Position numbers and translations under genes: made by a program. A DNA stretch of 6,181 bases. Source: Deltaproteobacteria bacterium. GTDB taxonomy: Bacteria > Desulfobacterota > DSM-4660 > Desulfatiglandales > Desulfatiglandaceae. This document shows positions 1-6,181 of this stretch, piece after piece. How positions within the stretch are numbered: position 1 is the stretch's first letter; each line of letters begins with the position of its first letter. The stretch is taken from contig JABGPV010000287.1 of the NCBI GenBank assembly GCA_018644785.1, forward strand, positions 1 through 6,181, in the 5' to 3' direction. The notes under the pieces were generated by a model, which had not been told where the DNA came from, did no database searches, and saw only the letters and a program-made list of their open reading frames with translations.

Positions 1-1977
1 GATCTGGATAAAATGCTGGGGCTGCTGCTGGAATGGGATGGGAAAGCCGATGCCATCGGTTTGGGCAGCATGCGGTTCCCCAATGCCATCGGGCCGAAAC
101 ATGTGCTGGAGCGTCGTGCCGAAAAGATCAGGGCTTTGAGTGACCAGGTCAACACGCCTGTAACCATGGGCAGCGCGCTTCGAAATGTGGTCCATGAATG
201 GTCCATCCGGCATGTGGAGTTCGTATTCGGGAAATATTTTGATAATGCCAGGGTTTTCTTTTTTTCAGGCCTGGCCAACCATAAAATTGCCCGGGTCTTG
301 AATGAGTTTACGGACAACCTGGTTTTTGCGGACCCGGTCCTGGAAAACGGTATCAGCAAATTTATTAAATCCGTAAGAGATCTGGAACTGTATGCCAGCG
401 GGGTCCATGAGATACTGAAATGGGTGCCCAGCAAGAAGTTCTCCGCCAGTTTCATGCCCGCCCGCCTCTGGAATATTCACCTGATGAAAAAAGCCATGCA
501 ACAGGCCCAGGTCATCGTGGTGCCCCATTATGATTTTTACCGCTACCTGGAGCATGCCACCCTGGAGGAGTTGGGGGGGAAAATAATCATCACCTCCTGT
601 GCTTATGATGATCGGATCAGTTTTCTTCAGGAACGTGGCGTGGATGTGATCATCGACACCGCCCCCAAAGTGCTTGAAAAAGTGGTGGGGCTCAATGTAC
701 TGGAAGCCATGATGTTGGCGGCTCTCGACAATAAACAGGACCAGATTATCGATGACGATATTCTGGAGGTTATTTGCGAGCAGAATATGGCCCCAAGGGT
801 GGTATATCCTTCCGGTACCCCCAAGCGGGTCAATCGGTTTGCTTTTGTGATCCACCCCCTATCCCAGGAGTTTTTAAAAAAAGAAAAGGCTGTGGATATT
901 ATTTCGCAGTTCGCGCCCCCTCTTTTCATGGATGCCGTGGAGAAAGTCATTGCCTATGCGCCGCCCTTTCTCTATTCAAAAGTGACCGGCATCAAGAGCC
1001 CTTCCGGTGTGGAGGCGGAAGGATGGTTGATTTCAGTGGGGGGGACACCCAAGCAGATGCTGGCCCACAAACCGGAATTTACCTACGATCGTCTCTTGCA
1101 AGCGGCCAAGATGGCGAAGCGGCTGGGGGCACAGATCATGGGCCTGGGGGCCTTTACCAAGGTGGTGGGAGACGCGGGGGTGACCGTGGCCAAGAAAGCG
1201 GACATCCCCATTACCACGGGGAACAGTTACAGCGCTTCAGGTGCGCTCTGGGCGGCGGCGGATGCCGTGCGCCGCATGGGTTTGATCCAGGTGGAAAAAG
1301 GGAAAGCCATTAAAGGCAAAACCATGGTTTTCGGGGCCACCGGCGCCATCGGGTCGGTGTGCTGCCGCCTTCTTGCAAAAGCCTTTGAAGAGGTGTACAT
1401 GGTGGGGCGAAACACTGCCAAACTGCTGGCGTTGCGGGGGACCATACTGAAAGAAACACCCGGTGTGAAAATCCACATTTCAACCCGTCCCGACCGATAT
1501 CTGCCCGACATGGATGTCATTGTCACGGCAACCTCCGGTGCCGGAAAGGCCATTTTGGACATTATGCGGGTGAAACCCGGTTGTATCATTACGGACGTTG
1601 CCCGTCCCCTGGACCTCTCTCCTGAAGACGTGGCCAAGCGCCCGGATGTACTGGTCATTGAGTCCGGTGAAATTGAGCTGCCCGGAAACCCGGAGATGAA
1701 AAATATCGGTCTGCCTCCTAAAGTGGCCTATGCCTGCCTGGCTGAAACCATTGTATTGGCCCTGGAAGGCCGCTTTGAAATCTTTACCATCGGTCGGGAC
1801 ATTGAATGGGAAAAGGTGCGGGAAATTTACAAAATGGGTCTGAAACACGGCATGAAGCTGGCGGCCATTTCAGGGGTCAACGGGGTGTACACCGATGATG
1901 ACATTGACCGCGTTCGAAGGCTGGCCATAAAGGCCCGGAAAACCTGGACGCCTCCCCGTTTTTCGGATGCGGCGTGA
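1..1977 (+). CDS. Two-module acyl-ACP-reductase-like (COG5322-type) dehydrogenase, 5' partial
   Basis: The frame is open from base 1 (Asp-Leu-Asp-Lys before the first Met at 13). The first residues read like protein interior and no ribosome site precedes the Met, so the true start is probably upstream. Residues below count from that Met (654 to the TGA). Residues ~275-654 form a module opening with RFAFVIHPL (275-283), then a GITGIKSP-like stretch, LGAFTKVVGDAG and TTGNSYSA. A dinucleotide-binding GATGAIG lies at 441-447. YACLAE carries Cys575, aligned from memory with the nucleophilic Cys of cyanobacterial long-chain acyl-ACP reductase; the following ALEG and late GR/KHG pattern also match. 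Known relatives of this module reduce acyl thioesters to aldehydes, or are annotated as predicted amino acid dehydrogenases; the substrate here is not known. Residues 1-~270 are an extra alpha/beta module that I do not recognise. No signal peptide or membrane helix is seen, so it is probably cytoplasmic. It is convergent with the hydrolase gene, 30 bases apart. Confidence 0.85.
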   Translation, partial: DLDKMLGLLLEWDGKADAIGLGSMRFPNAIGPKHVLERRAEKIRALSDQVNTPVTMGSALRNVVHEWSIRHVEFVFGKYFDNARVFFFSGLANHKIARVLNEFTDNLVFADPVLENGISKFIKSVRDLELYASGVHEILKWVPSKKFSASFMPARLWNIHLMKKAMQQAQVIVVPHYDFYRYLEHATLEELGGKIIITSCAYDDRISFLQERGVDVIIDTAPKVLEKVVGLNVLEAMMLAALDNKQDQIIDDDILEVICEQNMAPRVVYPSGTPKRVNRFAFVIHPLSQEFLKKEKAVDIISQFAPPLFMDAVEKVIAYAPPFLYSKVTGIKSPSGVEAEGWLISVGGTPKQMLAHKPEFTYDRLLQAAKMAKRLGAQIMGLGAFTKVVGDAGVTVAKKADIPITTGNSYSASGALWAAADAVRRMGLIQVEKGKAIKGKTMVFGATGAIGSVCCRLLAKAFEEVYMVGRNTAKLLALRGTILKETPGVKIHISTRPDRYLPDMDVIVTATSGAGKAILDIMRVKPGCIITDVARPLDLSPEDVAKRPDVLVIESGEIELPGNPEMKNIGLPPKVAYACLAETIVLALEGRFEIFTIGRDIEWEKVREIYKMGLKHGMKLAAISGVNGVYTDDDIDRVRRLAIKARKTWTPPRFSDAA

Positions 1978-2007
1978 GAATTTCTCGCAAGGTATGATTC
2001 CCCGGCA

Positions 2008-3849
2008 TCAAACCGGTATGGGTGCAATCACCTGGGAGGAGACAAACATCCAGGTCACCAGTGAGGCATTGACCAGCGCTCCGAGGTAGATCTTGCCCGT
2101 AAGCTGGTAAAACCAGGTTGAGAGCGGCGTTATCATGATCAGAACGCCGATGATGTGAAAAAGGTTGATCACAAATGGGACAAACATCCCCTTGGGTCCC
2201 ACAAGCGGGATAAACCCCGTGCTAAACAGCGGTATGTACTGAATCATCAGAAAGAGGATCAGCGGGGCAACCAACGCAAAGGTATTGGTGAAGGACCACG
2301 CAGCAAAGGTTTTAATCCAGGTCTTTTTCTGGGGCCTTCACAGTTGGCCGTGCAGGAATACTCCCATCAGCACAAAACCGACCAGGAGGAAAGGGAAGTA
2401 TATGAGGCACAATAGGGCCCGGTAGGGCGTCAGATCGCTGGCAAAGGGAAAGATGAACCTGAAATCAACCACAAAGACCCGTTCAAGGACGTGTTCGCTG
2501 GAATAGGCAAAGGCAAACAGGATGGCAGCCAGTAGAATCGTCTTGCCCACGACGGCGCTATCCAGTGCGAAACGGTCCTCCCCATAAGAAACGCCCAGAT
2601 CCGCCAGGGTAAGCCCTCTCTCCTCTGCCTGCTTCCTGAACCAGCGCCGGAAGATCAAAAAACCGATGATATTGATCCAGAAAAACCACCAGACAATACC
2701 ATTGACCATCATCATGGGGAAAGCCTTGTCGATGGGGATCAAATAAATATGAACAGCAAAAAGGACAAGGATCAGGGGGAGGAAAAGCCACATGAGCAAC
2801 CCGTTGATCCCTGCGAACTTGAAATAGGACTTCCCGGAGCAGGCGTATGACCCGGAGACGGGACCCTGGAGGGGGCTGAAAAATCTTGTCCTGAGCAGTA
2901 CAAGACCCAAGGGAAGAAGCGCGGAAAAGCAGGATAACATTGCGAACAGAGTGGCCCACTCTTTGATCTGCCAGGTCTGACTGTTTGGGTCGATCCAGTA
3001 CGCGCTCGGGGGATTAAGCGCCTTTTTCATCCACTCCAGGGCCTCGGCGATGGCAGCGTGGCTGTGGGATTCCTGGATGTGTATGGTATTGGGGACAAAG
3101 ACCCGCCGGGCCGTTCCGTCGTTGAAATCTCCGTAAGTTTTTCCGAATTCAGGGTTCTTAACCGGGAAAGCCTTTAGGGTTTGAGGTGCGCTCATCCATT
3201 CCGCTTCAAAGTGCCGGGTGCCCGTCATCCTCTTTCGGAACTCATCCCATTTTCCCAAAATCATGAGCATATTCTTCGGACGCGTAAGCGACGCATCCAG
3301 GGTGTAGGCAAAACCGGTTATAACCAGCGCCTTTACCGCCGGATTTCCCAGGGCCACGGCGTAAGCCATCTCAGCCCCCAAACTATGTCCCATCATGCCC
3401 ACTGAGGCAGCATTCACAAACGGCAGCGCCCTCAGATATTTAAAGGATGTGAGGCCGCCGTAACTTTCGTCAAAGTCGAGGTCGGTCGGGTCATTGGGGA
3501 TGCCCGAATTTCCCCTGCCGATGGCATCAATATTGAGCACGGCAAAACCCCTTTTTGCCAGTTCAATACAGTAGGCATCCCCCGTCTCCCGGTTGTTCTG
3601 GTAGCCGTGGATGTATACGACCCCCGGCACACGATTATCAGGGGACGCCTTTTCGTGCACAAGAAGTTTGGCTCGAATGGGGATGCCGTTGAAATTTCCG
3701 TATGTTACATTGGCGACCGCCACCCGCCCGAAATCGGTTTGTATCAGAGCCGCTGTGACTACCGCTCCTACCATGACTGCGAGACAGATAATAAAAACCA
3801 CGAATGCCTTGTTGCCATGATCGGTATCAAAAAGACTTTTTGTATTCAC
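2008..3849 (-). CDS. Membrane-anchored alpha/beta hydrolase with polytopic C-terminus, interrupted by an in-frame TGA
   Basis: The GTG at 3849 is chosen as start because GGGGAG sits 9 bases upstream (3864-3859) and the preceding in-frame residues are an unstructured hydrophilic linker. Residues 15-38 are one membrane helix. The hydrolase domain follows: VVYIHGY (oxyanion region), GMMGHSLGAEMA with nucleophile Ser156 in GxSxG, GKWDEF with likely acid Asp202, and ESHSHAAI with His262 or His264. From about residue 300 come roughly five hydrophobic helices, then TGA at codon 504 (2340-2338). The same frame continues without shift through about three more helices and ends ...SSQVIAPIPV at TGA 2010-2008. 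Full length would be 613 codons and the truncated product 503. The catalytic triad is complete before the stop, but the membrane domain is not. Substrate is unknown; an esterase/lipase or peptidase-like activity at the membrane is inference. It lies 20 bases after the repaired regulator gene and is probably cotranscribed with it. As written, the frame also continues upstream into the regulator (828 codons, 2338-4824). Confidence 0.8.
2338..2340 (-). other. In-frame TGA inside the hydrolase membrane domain
   Basis: On the minus strand ...LHGQL is followed by TGA and then, in the same frame, RPQKKTWIKTF and further membrane helices down to 2008. It lies between the predicted sixth and seventh helices in a basic, probably cytoplasmic loop. 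A CGA (Arg) to TGA transition would restore a smooth loop. TGA also ends the other three genes or gene ends that can be read in this window, so code reassignment is not supported. Confidence 0.9.
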
Positions 3850-3864
3850 CTTGTTCTTCTCCCC
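3849..3864 (-). promoter_or_regulatory. Ribosome binding site deciding the hydrolase start
   Basis: The minus strand reads AAAGGGGAG, then nine bases, then GTG at 3849-3847. This strong Shine-Dalgarno inside an otherwise continuous frame argues that the hydrolase is translated from its own start and is not a domain of the regulator. Confidence 0.7.
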
Positions 3865-3869
3865 TTTGA

Positions 3870-4824
3870 TCAGCTTCCTTTCCGCTGGGCCAACATCTTT
3901 GCCATCAGTGCGCCGATCCCCTGTGGCAACATCTCTTCGGGCGCCAGTTTTCCCCAGTATATCGAGAAAAGCCCTCGCGGGCGGCGAAAGCCGCTGTTTT
4001 TTGAGATAGGCGATACTGACATCCAAAAAGACCTGATGTCCTTTCAGCCGAACCGTCGCCAGCTTTCCCTCCTCAAGCTCTGTGGCAACGGCCTCCTTAA
4101 CCAGAAAAGATATCCCGTCCCCCCGCTGGACCAGTTGTTTGATGAATTCCGTATTACTGGTTTCCATCAGCATATTCGGGAAGCGATGGTTTTTTCTAAA
4201 CAAGTCGTTGACCAGCTTTCGTGTTCCCGAACCGATCTCCTTCATGATAACCGATTCTTCATAAATCCGGTCAAAAGTAATATCCTCTTTACCGGCCAGA
4301 GGGTGATCCGGCGCTGTTATGAGAACCACTTCCTCCTCGCTGAACGGAAAAAAACAGATATCGGAATGGTCTTCCGCCTTGGCGATAACGGCGATTTCGT
4401 TCTGAAAGTTGCAGAGACTGTACGCCATATCCAGAGAACTTCCCTCATCCAGGTGGATTTTGATCTGGGGATAGGTTTCATGAAATTTGGTGAGTATCAG
4501 CGGCATGAAGTATCTGGCATAGGTCTTGGTGGTGCCGATCCTGAGGTCTCCAATTTTGAGTTCCCGCATATCCCCGATGACATTTTCTATTTCCTCTTCA
4601 TATTCGAAAATCTTGCGTGCGTACTGGTATAGGGTTTTTCCTTCATCGCTGAGATATACCTTTCTCCCCCGCTTCTTGAAGAGCTTCAGGCCGCAATACT
4701 CCTCAAAGAGCTTTATCTGTGCGGTTACAGCGGGCTGGGTGACATAGAGCTTCTCGGCAGCGGTGGTGAAATTTTCATATTTCGCCGCCAGACAAAACCC
4801 CCTGAGCTGATTGAAATTGATCAT
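3870..4824 (-). CDS. LysR-type transcriptional regulator, apparent 1-base frameshift near its 3' end
   Basis: The product starts MINFNQLRGF. A winged helix-turn-helix lies at residues ~2-61, with FTTAAEKLYVTQPAVTAQI (19-37) as the typical LysR recognition region. A long linker helix follows (~62-90), then a two-lobe effector domain (~92-290) with RIGTTKTYARYFMP, VVLITAPDHPLAG, IGSGTRKLV and VQRGDGISFLVKEA. The frame is coherent to FLDILGK (292). As written it then reads a hydrophilic linker straight into the downstream hydrolase. Removing one A from the run of four at 3951-3948 gives LAPEEMLPQGIGALMAKML and a few more residues to TGA 3872-3870, a 317-residue protein of normal LysR length. The gene is divergent from the PEP-utilising gene, the classic LysR arrangement, so it probably controls that gene and itself in response to an unknown small molecule. 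A weak GGGA precedes the ATG. Confidence 0.88.
3948..3951 (-). other. Probable single-base insertion (A run) at the regulator 3' end
   Basis: The minus strand has GGGGAAAACTGG here. With four A the frame reads K-T-G-A-R-R and merges with the hydrolase. With three A it reads K-L-A-P-E-E and ends 20 bases before the hydrolase start. The alternative frame looks like natural protein and my recollection of similar LysR C-termini supports it, while the written frame is charged and featureless. The shift needed is +1, and the run is not a canonical -1 slippery heptamer in this phase. Confidence 0.7.
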
Positions 4825-4855
4825 TGGCTATTTCCCATTTTCAAATACTAAATAA

Positions 4856-4885
4856 ATTTTATGATCAAAAGTCATTCATAATCAA
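4856..4885 (-). promoter_or_regulatory. Candidate promoter of the LysR gene
   Basis: Read on the minus strand, TTGATT (4885-4880) is followed after 18 bases by TAAAAT (4861-4856), about 30 bases before the regulator ATG. The -35-like element lies inside the palindromic AT-rich block, which would fit autorepression. The assignment rests on consensus resemblance only, in AT-rich DNA where such matches occur by chance. Confidence 0.35.
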
Positions 4886-4904
4886 AATTTATTGATATCA
4901 TAAA
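4862..4904. promoter_or_regulatory. Candidate LysR operator region with palindromes
   Basis: Three overlapping symmetric elements lie between the divergent genes: TGATCA (4862-4867), ATCAA-N6-TTGAT (4881-4896), and TGATATCA (4893-4900) flanked by TT and AA (4889-4904). ATCAAAA recurs 18 bases apart (4864 and 4881). A T-N11-A match of LysR type is at 4890-4902. The spacing of repeats near two helical turns is typical of regulatory and activation sites of this family. Binding is inferred. Confidence 0.45.
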
Positions 4905-4914
4905 TAAAAAGGAT

Positions 4915-4943
4915 TTGACAGTCCTTATTGAATCGGGGAGCAT
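4915..4943 (+). promoter_or_regulatory. Candidate activator-dependent promoter of the PEP-utilising gene
   Basis: A perfect TTGACA (4915-4920) sits just downstream of the palindromes. At the usual 17-base spacing the -10 position reads GAGCAT, which is poor; CATCTT at 4941-4946 is no better. A good -35 with a weak -10 next to a LysR operator suggests activation by the regulator, but the start point cannot be fixed from sequence. Confidence 0.35.
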
Positions 4944-4975
4944 CTTGTGAACCATTAACCTGAAATCCTATAACT

Positions 4976-4984
4976 AGGGAGGAG
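4976..4984 (+). promoter_or_regulatory. Strong ribosome binding site
   Basis: AGGGAGGAG ends four bases before the ATG at 4989 and fixes that start; the core GGGAGG lies at the usual distance. Confidence 0.75.
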
Positions 4985-4988
4985 CAAA

Positions 4989-6181
4989 ATGGCAGACGAA
5001 AAGGCAGGGAAATTTCCGGATCCGCACGAGTATCAGGTTCCCCCGGAGCTTGAAGGATGGGAAGAGATGTATCCGTCGCACCATCTCTTTTCCAAAGAGA
5101 GGGAAGACTGGGAAAAACAGCAATTCTGGTATATGGACAAAATTCATGCGCCGGAGCCGATGCCACCATTGGATATGCTCTTTCAGGAAGCGTGGCAGAT
5201 CGCTCTTTCCCAGTACACCACGAGAGTTTTCTGCATTCCTCCGGCCCAGGGAATCGCACAGCGGATGGTCGGGTGCTACATGTATATCTGTGCGGTTGCG
5301 CCCCCGCCCGATGAGATTATCGGAGAAAAGGCCGCCCTCTTTGAGAAAAGAGTATTTTATGTATTTGAGCATTATAATGAGCTGTGGGATAAGTGGCTGA
5401 CGAAATTCAAGGCCCTGGGGAATGAGATGCTTGAGTTGGAAATCCCCAAGGAAATGCCGAAATATGTCCCGGAAGATCAGGTGCTGCCTGCGCCCACGGG
5501 CTGTTATGTTTCCTATGACCTGATTTCATCCTTCGACAAACTGGTCCACCAGATGTTCAAAGGGTGGCAGTACCACTTTGAAATGTTGAACCTGACCTAT
5601 CTGGCGTACCTCATGTTCGGGGATGTTTCCCGGAAGCTCTTCCCGGGGATCAGTGAAAGCGCTATCGGAAAGATGGTGGCAGGGGCGTACGTTTCCATGT
5701 TCCGGCCTGAAGAGGAATTGTGTCAGTTGTCCAGGCTTGCCGTCTCTTTCAGAGGCGTGGCGGAGATTCTCAAGAGCGACCAACCGGCGGCCGGGAAGAT
5801 TGCCGAACTTGAAAAGATACCCGATGGGAAGCAGTGGCTTGAGGCCTTTGATAAGGCCAAGGACCCGTGGTTCTTCGTGTCGTGCGGAAGCGGCTGGTTC
5901 CATTATGAAGGGAGCTGGATCAACAATCTGGATATCCCATACGGTTATATCAAGAGTTATGTGGAACGACTGGAAAACGGCGAGACCATCGAGCGGTCTC
6001 TGGACAAAGTGGAGAAGGAACGAGATGAAACCGTTGCCGAATACCGTAAACTGATTGAAAGCGACGAAGACAGAGAGGCTTTCGATGGCGCCTACAATAC
6101 CGTCAGAACCATTTACAGGTATGCGGAAGATCATCTGTTCTGGGTGGAACACTGGTTCCATACCATATGGTTTGCAAAGAT
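4989..6181 (+). CDS. PEP-utilising-enzyme-like protein (PEP synthase central-region type), 3' partial
   Basis: The frame is open from ATG 4989 to the window end (397 full codons, no stop), preceded by a strong ribosome site. The protein starts MADEKAGKFPDPHEYQ and has no signal peptide or membrane helix. FWYMDKIHAPEPMPPLD (46-62) resembles the segment that opens the non-ATP-binding part of PEP synthase/rifampin-phosphotransferase-like proteins, in which Trp, His/Tyr and the Pro-rich 'PxxPL' precede a helical region. Aromatic residues are abundant, GSGWFHYEGSW is at 300-310, and a charged helical stretch is at ~325-355. In the family, a C-terminal mobile swivelling domain carries a phosphohistidine; that part would lie beyond base 6181, so the catalytic His cannot be checked. 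The ATP-binding domain is absent from the N-terminus, so it may be a separate gene, as in the two-subunit phenylphosphate synthase of anaerobic phenol degraders. Substrate is unknown. It is divergent from the LysR gene, its likely regulator. The family call is by resemblance. Confidence 0.7.
   Translation, partial: MADEKAGKFPDPHEYQVPPELEGWEEMYPSHHLFSKEREDWEKQQFWYMDKIHAPEPMPPLDMLFQEAWQIALSQYTTRVFCIPPAQGIAQRMVGCYMYICAVAPPPDEIIGEKAALFEKRVFYVFEHYNELWDKWLTKFKALGNEMLELEIPKEMPKYVPEDQVLPAPTGCYVSYDLISSFDKLVHQMFKGWQYHFEMLNLTYLAYLMFGDVSRKLFPGISESAIGKMVAGAYVSMFRPEEELCQLSRLAVSFRGVAEILKSDQPAAGKIAELEKIPDGKQWLEAFDKAKDPWFFVSCGSGWFHYEGSWINNLDIPYGYIKSYVERLENGETIERSLDKVEKERDETVAEYRKLIESDEDREAFDGAYNTVRTIYRYAEDHLFWVEHWFHTIWFAK

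Noticed and set aside
774..1313. A 179-codon plus-strand frame inside the dehydrogenase
   Set aside because: It is Gly/Arg-rich out-of-frame translation of a GC-rich coding region, fully inside a gene with a recognised fold.
1976..2016. Possible terminator between the convergent genes
   Set aside because: GAGAATTTCTC (1976-1986) has almost no loop, and CCGG-N7-CCGG (2002-2016 region) has only a 4-bp stem. Neither is followed by a T run, so no terminator is called in the 30-base gap.
2008..2274. A separate small membrane protein starting at TTG 2274
   Set aside because: It is in exactly the same frame as the hydrolase and continues its helix pattern. No ribosome site was seen at the TTG, so it is the hydrolase C-terminus after the TGA.
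2338..2340. TGA read as tryptophan (alternative genetic code)
   Set aside because: TGA ends the dehydrogenase, the hydrolase and the repaired regulator in this same window, so it works as a normal stop.
3945..3956. Programmed -1 frameshift at GGGGAAAAC
   Set aside because: The required shift is +1, and in the translated phase the run does not form an X-XXY-YYZ heptamer. No supporting downstream structure was identified by eye.
3607..4632. A 341-codon plus-strand open frame opposite the LysR gene
   Set aside because: It lies antisense to a clear LysR coding region, and its translation is Arg/His/Cys-rich without domain features. It is a shadow, though it shows that this stretch has few stops on both strands.
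5526..6161. A 211-codon minus-strand open frame opposite the PEP-utilising gene
   Set aside because: The plus-strand frame has a strong ribosome site, no stops across 397 codons and family-like motifs. The antisense frame shows no recognisable domain.

Overview
The window looks like chromosomal DNA from an anaerobic bacterium of the Desulfobacterota (deltaproteobacterial sulfate reducer or syntroph) type. This is an inference from the style of the proteins (a long-form acyl-ACP-reductase-like dehydrogenase and a PEP-utilising enzyme of the kind found in anaerobic degraders) and from moderate GC with strong GGAGG ribosome sites. It is not proven by any marker gene. No RNA gene, mobile element, CRISPR array or phage feature was seen.

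Layout. (1) Bases 1-1977, plus strand: the 3' part of a large two-module dehydrogenase. Its C-terminal ~380 residues are a Rossmann-fold reductase related to cyanobacterial fatty acyl-ACP reductase (COG5322-type 'predicted amino acid dehydrogenase'), with a conserved Cys in the position of that enzyme's nucleophile. (2) Bases 2008-3849, minus strand and convergent with the first gene: an alpha/beta hydrolase anchored by one N-terminal helix and followed by about eight further membrane helices. (3) Bases 3870-4824, minus strand, just upstream of the hydrolase: a LysR-type regulator. (4) Bases 4825-4988: an AT-rich divergent control region with palindromes and candidate promoters. (5) Bases 4989 to the window end, plus strand: the first 397 residues of a PEP-utilising-enzyme-like protein that runs off the window.

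The main point is that the minus-strand unit cannot be read naively. As written, one frame of 828 codons (2338-4824) joins the LysR regulator to the hydrolase and then stops at a TGA in the middle of the membrane domain. Closer reading shows two lesions. One surplus A in a run of four (plus-strand T 3948-3951) throws the regulator out of its natural C-terminus, which would end at TGA 3872-3870, 20 bases before a well-placed hydrolase RBS and GTG start. A TGA at 2340-2338 interrupts the hydrolase, while the same frame continues through three more membrane helices to a natural stop at 2010-2008. The likely truth is two adjacent co-directional genes carrying a 1-base indel and a nonsense codon, from sequencing or assembly error or from real decay. 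Recoding is possible but poorly supported.

Functionally, the regulator is divergent from the PEP-utilising gene and probably controls it, its own operon with the membrane hydrolase, or both. The PEP-utilising protein resembles the central part of PEP-synthase-like phosphotransferases. Its phosphohistidine domain, and possibly a separate ATP-binding partner gene, would lie beyond the right edge. The dehydrogenase belongs to a different, convergent transcription unit.
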